From Aeribacillus composti (GTDB lineage: Bacteria; Bacillota; Bacilli; Bacillales; Aeribacillaceae), in NCBI RefSeq assembly GCF_007827555.1, contig NZ_VISS01000004.1, positions 94,981 through 158,980 of the forward strand: DNA of 64,000 nt. The letters are read 5' to 3'. Shown in pieces: positions 7,704 through 15,860 of this stretch. The position numbers and the translations under genes are program-made. The notes below the pieces were generated by a model that was not told the origin of the DNA, did no database searches, and saw only the letters and a program-made list of their open reading frames with translations. Numbering within the stretch: the first letter of the stretch is position 1; each line of letters begins with the position of its first letter.

Positions 7704-8990
7704 TTACCTCTCTTTTGTCAGAAAATTATATAATAATAAAAAATGTGAATAAACAATAAAGAAAAAGAGTATAGGATATATACTGCCGAATTTCATTGAA
7801 TAAAAAGCTACAACGCTGCATGTAATAGAAGGCAACCCTAAAACGAATAAATCTTCTAAAGGATTAAAAAAATATACAAAAAAATTGTTTTTAATATCTT
7901 CTATTGATAATTTTTGAAAGCGATAGACTCTTTTTGAAATGATTTTTATTGTGTAGAAGTAAATGATTGTTGAACATAAAACAGTGACAGCTGAAAATAA
8001 TGAAAATCCATAAAGGAGGAATACACCAGCATAATAACTGATTAGGATTACGATGAGCCTTCTTGACAGAAATTTAGAAAGCGAATTCTCATAATAAGTT
8101 TTTTGATCAAACTTCTTTATATAATAAAAATCGCTTAAATTACAGTCGTTTAACAGTTTTGAGCTATTTATGATTCCTTGAGATATCATACTAATCATTG
8201 CGCTTTCAATTCCTAAATAAACCGAAATGATAATCAATTTATGAATATTAAAATAAAAATGAATCATACATATCAGAACTAAAGAAGCAGCTGCAAACAA
8301 ATAAGTATACAATATATATAAGTAGTAAGTTCTATTTTGACAAGATCGGGATAAAGCCGCTTGATACTGATCTAAATGCAGGTCATTTTTATACCGGATG
8401 AAATGTTCTTTCTTTTTCGTAGCGTTCGGCCCGTGAATAAATAAAAAGACAATCTGAGGATTGCTCCATAAAAATTTTACAATAATAGTAAAAAAAACAG
8501 CTATTAAGAAGAAAATCTCGTATAAAAGAATGGTTATGTAACTAAAATGAAATTCTCTCATAAAAATCAACATAAAAAAACAATAAGACAAAATGTTTGT
8601 TCCAAATGTTAACAGCAATTTTTTAATAATCAGTAATTGAAATTTAATTTTGTGAGCTTTATACATCCATTGAGAAATATTCTCCAGTTCCACATGATCG
8701 TAATCATCATTATTAATATCAGTGAACAAAAGCGTTATAAAAAAATAGATAGTGGCGATATAAAAAGGATTTATATTTATAAAGGAATGAAAAAAATAAA
8801 TGAGCAAATAGACAAAAATCGGTGCTAACATCGAAGCGAAAGTAATGACTGCATTTACGTTATAGAGAAAGACCAGCAGCAATTTTTTATCGCCGCCAGC
8901 AAACTTATTTAGAAAATTCCCAAATAAAATCTCGAAATTTGCTAATGCTTTTCTTTTTTTCATTAACCGCTTGTATTTGAAGTATTTCAT
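7704..8990 (-). CDS. ABC-type exporter membrane protein
   Basis: About 428 residues with some ten hydrophobic segments and no ATPase domain. Paired with the following ATPase gene it should form an exporter. The size and pairing recall permeases of peptide export and immunity systems (AlbD, SkfF), but I cannot claim family identity. The ATG chosen has GGGGAA nine bases upstream; a TTG nine bases earlier overlaps the stop of the preceding small gene and is an alternative. The sequence is very A+T-rich. Confidence 0.75.
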   Translation of the reverse strand: MKYFKYKRLMKKRKALANFEILFGNFLNKFAGGDKKLLLVFLYNVNAVITFASMLAPIFVYLLIYFFHSFININPFYIATIYFFITLLFTDINNDDYDHVELENISQWMYKAHKIKFQLLIIKKLLLTFGTNILSYCFFMLIFMREFHFSYITILLYEIFFLIAVFFTIIVKFLWSNPQIVFLFIHGPNATKKKEHFIRYKNDLHLDQYQAALSRSCQNRTYYLYILYTYLFAAASLVLICMIHFYFNIHKLIIISVYLGIESAMISMISQGIINSSKLLNDCNLSDFYYIKKFDQKTYYENSLSKFLSRRLIVILISYYAGVFLLYGFSLFSAVTVLCSTIIYFYTIKIISKRVYRFQKLSIEDIKNNFFVYFFNPLEDLFVLGLPSITCSVVAFYSMKFGSIYPILFFFIVYSHFLLLYNFLTKER

Positions 8991-8995
8991 CTTCT

Positions 8996-9109
8996 TCAAT
9001 TCCCCAACATTTTCGTAACAATTTTTACCAGATTAAAAATTCCTACTAAAAAAACGATTATCGAGATTACGAACAATATTCTCATTTTAGCCTTAAATTT
9101 TTTTTCCAT
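8996..9109 (-). CDS. 37-residue single-span membrane peptide
   Basis: ATG-started short frame encoding a basic head (MEKKFKAKMR) followed by one hydrophobic span (ILFVISIIVFLVGIFNLV) and a short tail. It sits in the gap between the two larger membrane protein genes, and its stop nearly touches the permease start, so it looks like an operon member. It could be a small transporter subunit, an immunity peptide or a membrane-active peptide. No family recognised. Confidence 0.55.
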   Translation of the reverse strand: MEKKFKAKMRILFVISIIVFLVGIFNLVKIVTKMLGN

Positions 9110-9128
9110 ATTATGCACCTTCCTAAGA

Positions 9129-9686
9129 TCATTGAAATTGCACAACAGTCATGAACGTTTGAATGATAAGCGTCAAACCATAAGTGGTCGAAAATATTAT
9201 TGTACACAGTCTTATTTTTAGGCTGATGGAAGTGGAACTGTCTAAATATGATAAATATAAGTAGAAAAAAACAACCAATAGGATTTGCGAACCTGGAAAC
9301 CAGCCCAGCCATTGAATATCTTGCAGTTGATTAAAGCCAGCCAGTGAAATGATCGTCATATTTAATAAAATGGAAACAAGATTCGCAAAAATGATGGCTG
9401 ATAAAAAGTTACTAAATGTAAACTTTTTATTCGTCATGACATTTGTAATATAAGTAACAAATATTGTTTCGATTATGATCACGGTAATTCCCGCAATCAA
9501 TTGTATTAAAATTAACAAAGCAGCAACAAACGAATGTGCAAACAATGGAAAGCTCGCTTGCAGTTTATCAAATTGCTCAATCACTTGAAACTGTTTAATG
9601 GAAAAAAATGAATTCGCCACAACTGCTAGCACTAACAGGCAAAAAGAAAGTAAATTTATTATTCTTTCATTTTTTAATTTGAGCAT
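9129..9686 (-). CDS. Five-helix membrane protein at the head of the exporter operon
   Basis: The 185 residues contain about five hydrophobic helices (first near residues 9-29) and short charged loops. The architecture recalls Yip1-like membrane proteins, but no diagnostic motif is seen. GGGGA lies five bases before the ATG. Nineteen bases separate it from the 37-residue peptide gene, suggesting one transcript through to the ATPase gene. Probably an accessory or immunity component of the export system; this is inference from position. Confidence 0.6.
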   Translation of the reverse strand: MLKLKNERIINLLSFCLLVLAVVANSFFSIKQFQVIEQFDKLQASFPLFAHSFVAALLILIQLIAGITVIIIETIFVTYITNVMTNKKFTFSNFLSAIIFANLVSILLNMTIISLAGFNQLQDIQWLGWFPGSQILLVVFFYLYLSYLDSSTSISLKIRLCTIIFSTTYGLTLIIQTFMTVVQFQ

Positions 9687-10452
9687 ATTTATCCCCTTTA
9701 TAAGAAAAGGTGTTCCGCCTTATTACAAAAATTAAAACAGCAGGAGGCTAAAGGCTATTACAGTTAGAGTCAATCACCATGAAACATAAGAAATTTCATT
9801 GAGAGAGACCATCAAGAATAATTCCGGCAGCAGTCAGATTAAATTCATAACTTATCCTCTCAAAATTGCTTTAATTTCACACAAATAATATTCTTTCCTC
9901 GTTTAAAATTGCAACTGAATGGGCTGTACTTAGTTGGTCAAAAATTTTTAGTTCAAGTAGACTATAAACAACAAATCATGCAATTGTACTAAAGCGGGAA
10001 GCCAAATTGTAATCAACCGAACTTGCATAGCTAAGCAGCCCGTGAATTCTTATGTGATGAAACCCGAAAACAAAGTCATGTAATTTCTTTTAAACTAGTA
10101 TTTCCGAATGAGGATTTTGGCAATTTATAGAAATATTATAATGAAGGTTGGATCCCTTGGTCAAGCTGCTCCTAAATTTTTCTAATGGTTTTCAAAAGGT
10201 GGCATGTTAGGAATAATGATTTTAAGTAATCCATCCCATTAATCTACGTTTTTTCAGACAGAATCATCTTGTTTGTAACACTCATTATTGCGTGAATAAA
10301 AAATGTTCATGCCCGATGCTTCCGAGAAGCAATCGAAATTTTAAAAAGGTCAAGATTCGGTGGTAGAGGAAAAGACTTTCGAATTAACCAACAGCCGAAT
10401 GCCATTCCACTTTATGCTTAAACAAATATTTTAACAAATAGCATGGAGGTCT
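9687..10452. other. Gene-free stretch with one short relic
   Basis: No intact gene is seen. On the plus strand near 10316-10417 a start-less frame contains CFREAIEILKRSR, resembling RFREAVEILKEER at the end of CotJC in this window, and may be the tail of a lost manganese-catalase gene. On the minus strand near 9801-9861 a short coding-like piece (YEFNLTAAGIILDGLSQ) is unrecognised. The exporter operon promoter should lie near 9700-9800, but I see no convincing -35/-10 pair. Confidence 0.4.
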
Positions 10453-10469
10453 TGTCATATTGTGTGACA
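10453..10469 (+). promoter_or_regulatory. GlnR/TnrA-like box upstream of rtp
   Basis: TGTCA-N7-TGACA, an exact fit to the nitrogen regulator consensus TGTNA-N7-TNACA and fully palindromic in its arms. It lies about 135 bases before rtp. A few matches to the short consensus are expected by chance in 64 kb, so function is unproven. Confidence 0.4.
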
Positions 10470-10520
10470 ATTCATTTTGCAAACAATGTTCTAAATGAAA
10501 AAAAGATATATTTTTATATG

Positions 10521-10565
10521 AACTTATATTATGATTAAAATAAAAGGATCGGAAAACTATAAGTT
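10521..10565 (+). promoter_or_regulatory. Inverted repeat in the rtp upstream region, possible Rtp operator
   Basis: AACTTATA and TATAAGTT face each other 29 bases apart, with TTATGATTAAAA and, on the other strand, ATTATGTAAAC next to them. In B. subtilis two opposed Ter sites lie just upstream of rtp and repress it; position and symmetry fit, but the match to the B. subtilis Ter core CTATGTACYAAAT is poor. Confidence 0.35.
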
Positions 10566-10605
10566 TACATAATTATATTATTGTAAAAAGGAGATGGATG
10601 GAGAG

Positions 10606-10974
10606 ATGACGGAAAAAAGAAAACCTAGCGGCTTTTTATTGAAGCAGCGCGCTTTTTTAAAATTATATTTAATCACGATGACGGAAAAGAAGCGGCTGTA
10701 TGGTTTTAAAATATTGGATGAACTGCGGGAAGAGTTTCGCCCGTATGGCTACCGTCCGAATCATTCTGAGCTGTACAAAGCGCTTCATGATTTAATAAAA
10801 GACGGCATTTTAAAACAAATTAAACGAAAAAAAGAAGGAGCCGAGTTTCAAGAGGTTGTCTATTATCAGTTTGTCGATTATGAAAAAGCAAAACAATATA
10901 AAAGACAACTAAAAGCAGAGCTGGACCGCTCAAAAGCAATTATTGAAAAAGCTATACGAGACAATTTTGCATAA
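10606..10974 (+). CDS. rtp: Replication termination protein
   Basis: Winged-helix DNA-binding dimer that binds Ter sites and stops replication forks with polarity. The 122-residue product is the same length as B. subtilis Rtp and closely similar along it: GFLLKQRAFLKLYLITMTE, LYGFKILDELREEF, PNHSELYKALHDL (recognition region), DGILKQIKRKKEGA, and a C-terminal dimerisation helix with YKRQLKAELDRSK. A start 12 bases earlier abuts the ribosome site AAGGAG and is less likely. A conserved ATPase gene follows after 15 bases. Its presence suggests the chromosome terminus may be near, as in B. subtilis, though gene orientations here do not prove it. Confidence 0.95.
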   Translation: MTEKRKPSGFLLKQRAFLKLYLITMTEKKRLYGFKILDELREEFRPYGYRPNHSELYKALHDLIKDGILKQIKRKKEGAEFQEVVYYQFVDYEKAKQYKRQLKAELDRSKAIIEKAIRDNFA

Positions 10975-10989
10975 ATATGGAGGAGTATT

Positions 10990-12687
10990 ATGATCAATCT
11001 TGCAAAAAAGCTGGAACAAATCGATGGCAAAGGATATAAAGCGTACAAACAGATTCAAGGCTCGTACAAGTTTCCTGATTTTGAATTGTTGATCGATTAT
11101 GTACAGGGCGATCCGTTTGCGAGTCCTTCGAAAATCAGAATATTGATCGCTAGAAGCAAAACGGCTTTTTTACAAAAATGGACAAACAGCCGGCAAAGAA
11201 AGATAAGATGTGAAGATATGATTGTCCGCGAAGTATTTCAAGCTATTTCTAATTTGAAAAATAACGTACGCGGCTCTGGAAAAAGCGGGCTGATCATGAT
11301 TGACAAACCGGGGCAGAAGGTGTTAGAACGGACAGCTGTTCAGATAGGAGAAAACGATATTACAGTTTGTCTTTCAATCGGTCTTCCGGCTCAAGGGAGA
11401 ACAATATTAGGCAAGGAAGCCAAAAAAATATTTTTTCAACTACTTCCCGAAATTTTGCGGCATTCTGTCTTTTCTGTGAAGGGGAAAGATATTGAGAGCG
11501 CGATTCAGCTTTGCGATCAGCAAATGGCGATCCGCTCCTATATGAAAGAGAGAGGAATAATAGCGTTTATTGCAAATAATTCAATTTTGCCGCGTGCAAG
11601 CGGCGTAAGTGATCAGCCGTTGAAGGGCGCTGTTCCTTTTCAAAGTCCAAAGGAAATGGAAGTCTCAATTCCTGTTCCGCATCGGCAAGAACCGTTGAAG
11701 GGCATGGCTATATACAAAGGCATCACCTTGATCGTTGGAGGAGGTTATCATGGAAAAAGCACTTTATTAAAGGCGCTCGAGCATGGTGTTTATGACCATA
11801 TTGAAGGGGACGGCCGTGAATTTGTTTTGACGGATCGTTCAGCATGCAAAATACGTGCCGAAGATGGCCGCAGTATAAAGAAGGTGGATATTTCCGCTTT
11901 TATTAACAATCTGCCGTTTCAAAAAAGCACAAAATCCTTCTCTACGGAAAATGCAAGCGGCAGTACATCGCAGGCAGCCAATATAATGGAAATGCTAGAA
12001 GCAGGAGCAAAAACATTATTGATCGACGAGGATACAAGTGCAACAAACTTTATGATTCGGGACGCCAGAATGCAAGCATTAATTCATAAAGAGCATGAGC
12101 CCATTACTCCATTTATCGATAAAGTTTTACAATTGAAGCAGGATTTTGATGTCTCAACAATTTTAGTTATGGGCGGATCGGGAGATTACTTTTCCGTTGC
12201 GGATCGCGTAATTAAAATGGATCATTATAAGCCTTATGACGTCACACATGAAGCAAAACAGATTGCCTGTCAAATTAAAACCGGAAGAAAGCATGAAGGA
12301 GGGGAGAAATTTGGAGAATGGAAGCTTCGTATTCCGGAATCAGGCAGCTTGAACAGCAGAAAAGGGAAAAAATCTAAAATTGCTTGCCGGCTTTCTGAAA
12401 TTCAATATGGACTAGAAAAAATTGATTTATCTTATGTAGAACAGCTGGTCGACGAAAGCCAGACAAGAATGATTGGAGAAATATTATCGTATATCGAACG
12501 GACAAACCTTTTTGACAGACGCTTAACAGTATCACAATTGCTTGATTTCGTAGAAAATAAGATCAATCAGGATGGTCTCCAAAGTTTTTCGGCCCATCAT
12601 GGTCATCAAGGTGAATTGGCGTATGTAAGAAGATTTGAATTAGCGGCAGCCTTGAATCGGATTAGGGCGTTAAAAATTCGGGAATGA
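10990..12687 (+). CDS. Predicted ATPase of the ABC class (COG3044 family)
   Basis: A 565-residue soluble protein with a conserved N-terminal domain and a central ATPase core of the ABC class. Walker A is GGGYHGKS at residues 250-257 with Lys256; the Walker B-like segment LLIDEDTSATN begins near residue 343; VMGGSGDYFSVADRVI is the conserved strand and helix after it. The C-terminal domain has GEILSYIERTNLFDRRLTV. No membrane segments, so it is not a transporter. Members are widespread and poorly characterised; one eukaryotic homologue works in RNA editing. GGAGG precedes the ATG. The close spacing after rtp suggests co-transcription. Confidence 0.88.
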   Translation: MINLAKKLEQIDGKGYKAYKQIQGSYKFPDFELLIDYVQGDPFASPSKIRILIARSKTAFLQKWTNSRQRKIRCEDMIVREVFQAISNLKNNVRGSGKSGLIMIDKPGQKVLERTAVQIGENDITVCLSIGLPAQGRTILGKEAKKIFFQLLPEILRHSVFSVKGKDIESAIQLCDQQMAIRSYMKERGIIAFIANNSILPRASGVSDQPLKGAVPFQSPKEMEVSIPVPHRQEPLKGMAIYKGITLIVGGGYHGKSTLLKALEHGVYDHIEGDGREFVLTDRSACKIRAEDGRSIKKVDISAFINNLPFQKSTKSFSTENASGSTSQAANIMEMLEAGAKTLLIDEDTSATNFMIRDARMQALIHKEHEPITPFIDKVLQLKQDFDVSTILVMGGSGDYFSVADRVIKMDHYKPYDVTHEAKQIACQIKTGRKHEGGEKFGEWKLRIPESGSLNSRKGKKSKIACRLSEIQYGLEKIDLSYVEQLVDESQTRMIGEILSYIERTNLFDRRLTVSQLLDFVENKINQDGLQSFSAHHGHQGELAYVRRFELAAALNRIRALKIRE

Positions 12688-12752
12688 AGAAAAGACTTTC
12701 TTCCATAAAAAATTTTTCTATCATCATCAACGAACTGACGGGTGCCCCAATT

Positions 12753-12866
12753 TTGACAGCGCAAAGAAAGCGAGAGACTCCGAGAATTTCTTTTGCTTAG
12801 ACGGCCTCGACCGCAAGCTTGCCGGCGCGAAACGGGCGCGGGAGTCGCAAGCTTTGAATCTGTCAA
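12753..12866. ncRNA. GC-rich foldable element between convergent genes
   Basis: A 114-base segment much richer in G+C than its surroundings. Its ends pair: TTGACAG with CTGTCAA, then CAAAG with CTTTG, then GACTCC with GGAGTC; inside, CGGC pairs with GCCG around GCAAGCTT. The nested pairing gives a long imperfect hairpin that could be a structured RNA, a bidirectional terminator for the convergent ATPase and MFS genes, or a small repeat. It is not followed by a T-run, which argues against a simple terminator. A frame across it shows no protein-like sense. Confidence 0.4.
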
Positions 12867-12872
12867 TGCTCG

Positions 12873-14108
12873 TTACGAAAACGATTTGGCATGAACTTGC
12901 TGGTTTTCCCGCTTTTCCGTTTTCTTTTTCTCTTTTAAATAATCAATTAAAACTAGCAGAATAACAATGAAAAAACAAATGCTTGATAATTGAAAAATCG
13001 TTCCTAAATCAACATAGGATGATAAGAAGCCTAGAAAAACCGCACTTATTCCTATTCCTCCATCCAATGCTGAATAATACATTCCGTTTGCGACTCCTCT
13101 CCGATCGGCAGGTGTTTTAGAAAGCACCCATGATTGCAAAACAGGAAGCAGTGACCCAAAACCGGCGCCAAATAAAATACCAGCTAAAACAAGCATTCCG
13201 ACTGAGTATGTGAAAGATAAAACCCAAAAGGCGATAAATGTTAAGAATGAGCAAACAATGGCAAGAAGCCAAGGACCGCTTCGATCAAACCACCTTCCTG
13301 AAATTGGTCGTACAGCAGTTGCCGCCAACGCATTACATAAGTAGTATAAGAAGATTTGATCGATCCCTCTTTCTTGGCCGAATATGACGATAAACGTGAC
13401 AATTCCCCCATAACCGAAAGCTGATAATAATGTAATCAGTGCAGGAAACGCCCCATGTTTATCAATGAGTGAGCGAAAAAAAGAAAAATCCTTTACATGC
13501 ATTGATTTTTCTAAAACAGACTTTGGCGTTTTGTATTGAACTAATGAAAGGGCGATAATCGATATGACACCGAAAATGGCGGAACCGATGATGAGCGGCT
13601 GGAATCCTAAATGTTGAAAAAGCAAAATGCCAAAACTAGGAGCGATGATCATCCCAATGGTGATAGATAAACCATAATAGCCCATTCCTTCTCCGAGGCG
13701 TTTCGTTGGAACCAATTCAACAGCTGCCGTTCCATTTGCTGTTGTTGACCAGCCCCAGGCAAAACCGTGAAGGAGGCGGACAATTAAAAATAAAAAAACA
13801 ATCGATGTAAGCGAGTATGAAAGGGTTAAAAAGAGTAAGCCTACAGCTCCAGTTATAACGAGCCATTTTCGTTTCGCTGATTCAAGAAGAAAACCAATGA
13901 GCGGTCGAATGACAACAGCAGCGATGGAAAAAAGGGTTGTAACAAGCCCGATTTCAATGTCCGATGCTCCAATTGCTTTCGCTTGCGGCGGCAAAGTAGG
14001 CAAAAGCATTTGAAAGCTCATAAAAATAAATAAATTTCCGATAATTAACAAAATGAATGATTTTGTCCAAAGCGGCGGCTTGGCGGTATGAACGGCAGAA
14101 TCCTTCAT
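12873..14108 (-). CDS. MFS transporter
   Basis: About 411 residues with twelve membrane segments. After a short cytoplasmic head the first helix is SFILLIIGNLFIFMSFQML, and the conserved loop 2-3 region lies around VIRPLIGFLLESAKRKWL. The pattern fits the drug/metabolite MFS branch (YfkF or YwoG-like), probably a proton-coupled exporter. The chosen ATG has AGGAGGTG eleven bases upstream; an earlier frame opening adds 21 residues but lacks a ribosome site. The C-terminus is strongly basic. Substrate not predictable. Confidence 0.85.
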   Translation of the reverse strand: MKDSAVHTAKPPLWTKSFILLIIGNLFIFMSFQMLLPTLPPQAKAIGASDIEIGLVTTLFSIAAVVIRPLIGFLLESAKRKWLVITGAVGLLFLTLSYSLTSIVFLFLIVRLLHGFAWGWSTTANGTAAVELVPTKRLGEGMGYYGLSITIGMIIAPSFGILLFQHLGFQPLIIGSAIFGVISIIALSLVQYKTPKSVLEKSMHVKDFSFFRSLIDKHGAFPALITLLSAFGYGGIVTFIVIFGQERGIDQIFLYYLCNALAATAVRPISGRWFDRSGPWLLAIVCSFLTFIAFWVLSFTYSVGMLVLAGILFGAGFGSLLPVLQSWVLSKTPADRRGVANGMYYSALDGGIGISAVFLGFLSSYVDLGTIFQLSSICFFIVILLVLIDYLKEKKKTEKRENQQVHAKSFS

Positions 14109-14315
14109 GGATTTGATGGCACCTCCTGCATCGTAAAAACAAAAATATTTAGATACTCGAACAATTACCAACTACTCTATTATACAAATTTTTCAAAGGA
14201 ACTCAATGGATTGGTTGCCTTTTCTTTTTATTAGAAGCTGGAGAAGAAAATTCACAAATCGATGGAAAATCTAGAACAGCGATGGGGTGAAAAAGTTGCA
14301 ACTGACACATATTAC

Positions 14316-14357
14316 AAAAAAAGCCGATTTTCTTTCAAATAAGAGAAAGAAAATCGG
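14316..14357 (-). terminator. Terminator of the 72-residue membrane protein gene
   Basis: GCCGATTTTCTTTC pairs with GAAAGAAAATCGGC around a seven-base loop, followed on the minus strand by TTTTTTT. Confidence 0.85.
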
Positions 14358-14367
14358 CCGTTTTCTT

Positions 14368-14586
14368 TTATCGGTTTGGCATGATTTGTTGAATTTGACT
14401 GTTTGCAAATTTTTGTTGCAGCGGTTTGATGATGTTAGCGAATAAGTTTTGTCGTCTGCCAAATCCGTATAATGCTGCAGCCCCCAAACCGACTAAAGAA
14501 ATCCACATCATGCTGTTTCTTTGCCGGTTCTTAGGAAACATGGAGCCTTTTTTTCCCATTTTGAAGAGGGACCCCATTTTTCTCAT
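14368..14586 (-). CDS. Small basic protein with one membrane span
   Basis: A 72-residue product with a very basic head (FKMGKKGSMFPKNRQRNS), one short hydrophobic span (MMWISLVGLGAAALYGF) and a polar tail with IIKPLQQKF. It has its own terminator and AGGTGC before the ATG. Such short basic single-span proteins are common in spore formers next to sporulation genes, and yunB lies divergently about 160 bases away; a sporulation role is only inferred. No family named with confidence. Confidence 0.7.
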   Translation of the reverse strand: MRKMGSLFKMGKKGSMFPKNRQRNSMMWISLVGLGAAALYGFGRRQNLFANIIKPLQQKFANSQIQQIMPNR

Positions 14587-14750
14587 TATAAAAGCACCTC
14601 TTCCTAAGTTGTGTTTGGAAGAACATCTTCCAACAGTTATAGTATTGTTTTTTCACGATTCTTTATTAGTTACAGTTGATTCCAATTTTATTTTAGCTTC
14701 TAATCAGCTTTCTTTTCTACATATATTGGTACAAAGGGAGGGAAATTCTT

Positions 14751-15497
14751 TTGTACCGAAAATTCAGAAGACGACGAAGACGCGGCCCTCTGCCGGCTAA
14801 ATATGTTTTTTTAATTACATTTGTCATTTTCAATGTTTTGACAGCATACAGCTTATGGCTGATCAATGCCATTATTGAACCGACATTGGTCAGAATAGCG
14901 GAAACAAAGACGAGGCAAATTGCCGAACATGCAATTCATGATGCTGTTTCGAAAAAAATAGCAGAAAAACTTGATATGAAGGAATTGATCATTATTCATG
15001 AAAAGAAATCAGACGAAACGGCGACTTACAGCTTTAATTCCCAAATTTATAACCGTCTTATTTCAGATGCGACCGTTTATATTCAGCAATATTTGGATGG
15101 GAATGTGGAGGTTGAATCGGAAGACGGCATCCCCGTCAATCAAAACCCAGATGGAAAAGGCCTGGTTTATCATATTCCACTCGGATTAATAACAAACAAT
15201 GCGCTCATCTCCCATTTAGGTCCTGAAGTTCCCGTACGCTTTGAACTTATTGGTTCAGTTAATTCAGAAATTAGCACAAAATATAAGGAAATTGGCATTA
15301 ATAACGCTTATTTAGAAATTTATATGGACATTTTAGTTAAAATTAACGTCATTATTCCTTCGATTTCAAAAGATATGGAAATAGAAAATTCAGTGAAAAT
15401 TGGTGATTTATTTATTGAAGGAAAAGTTCCGCAGTTTTACAACAGCGGCGGGACTGGTTCGGCACCTGCTGTCATTATGCCTGAAAAATCAAAATAA
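14751..15497 (+). CDS. yunB: Sporulation protein YunB
   Basis: Membrane-anchored sporulation protein, mother-cell expressed in B. subtilis and needed for full spore maturation; mechanism unknown. The 248 residues begin with an arginine-rich head (FRRRRRRGPLPAKYVF), a single membrane span (residues about 20-40), the conserved EPTLVRIAETKTRQIAEHAIHD region with PT..RIAE, and a C-terminal domain with PLGLITNN and VKIGDLFIEGKVPQFY. Start is TTG with AAAGGGAGGG about nine bases upstream. It has its own small terminator before the SpoVA-like operon. Confidence 0.93.
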   Translation: MYRKFRRRRRRGPLPAKYVFLITFVIFNVLTAYSLWLINAIIEPTLVRIAETKTRQIAEHAIHDAVSKKIAEKLDMKELIIIHEKKSDETATYSFNSQIYNRLISDATVYIQQYLDGNVEVESEDGIPVNQNPDGKGLVYHIPLGLITNNALISHLGPEVPVRFELIGSVNSEISTKYKEIGINNAYLEIYMDILVKINVIIPSISKDMEIENSVKIGDLFIEGKVPQFYNSGGTGSAPAVIMPEKSK

Positions 15498-15519
15498 TAA
15501 TACGGAATAAAATGGATAT

Positions 15520-15545
15520 AAGGGAAGAACATCCCTTTTTTACTT
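15520..15545 (+). terminator. Short terminator after yunB
   Basis: AAGGGA pairs with TCCCTT and is followed by TTTT. The stem is short but well placed, separating yunB from the spore operon. Confidence 0.6.
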
Positions 15546-15597
15546 TTGGGCATTTAGGAAATATTAAACTTGTAACAACAAAAAGGAGGAATTGACA

Positions 15598-15804
15598 TTG
15601 ACAGTTTCAACTCAAGTTCAACAAACATTAGCAGGATTAAAAAGTGCTCAAGCAAGCTTTGAAACGTTTGCACTGCAAACGGAAAACAAGCAAGCAAAAC
15701 AGATTTATCAACAGGCTGCGCAGCAAACACAGTCAATTGTTGATTTGATTAATACCCGCTTGCAGCAAATCCAGAATGAAGAGCCTCAATATAAACAACA
15801 GTAA
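15598..15804 (+). CDS. DUF1657 protein, first gene of the SpoVA2mob-like operon
   Basis: A 68-residue, almost wholly helical protein (MTVSTQVQQTLAGLKSAQAS...) ending EEPQY. DUF1657 is a short family found with extra spoVA operons in spore formers. The start is TTG with AAAAGGAGG eight bases before it; an upstream TTG would crowd the ribosome site. A second member lies later in the operon, and a third copy is fused to the DUF421 protein: all share LKS..A and EPEY-like features. Function unknown; linked to spore heat resistance by its operon. Confidence 0.88.
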   Translation: MTVSTQVQQTLAGLKSAQASFETFALQTENKQAKQIYQQAAQQTQSIVDLINTRLQQIQNEEPQYKQQ

Positions 15805-15828
15805 AGGTTGGTATTTACCAACCTTTTC
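15804..15828 (+). terminator. Hairpin inside the spore operon
   Basis: AAGGTTGGTA pairs with TACCAACCTT followed by TTC. The stem is strong but the T-run is weak. It overlaps the last base of the DUF1657 stop, so it may partly terminate or stabilise the first gene's mRNA. Confidence 0.5.
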
Positions 15829-15860
15829 AACACATCACAAATAAGAGTGAGCTGGTCAGG

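Noticed and set aside
9901..9960. Ter-like sequence GAACTAAAAATTTTTGACCA on the minus strand
   Set aside because: Shares only the GAACTAA part with Ter sites; the CTATGTAC core is missing.
12606..12866. 86-codon minus-strand frame over the GC-rich element
   Set aside because: Arg/Ser-rich low-sense product that crosses the end of the ATPase gene and the hairpin; explained by GC-rich structured DNA.
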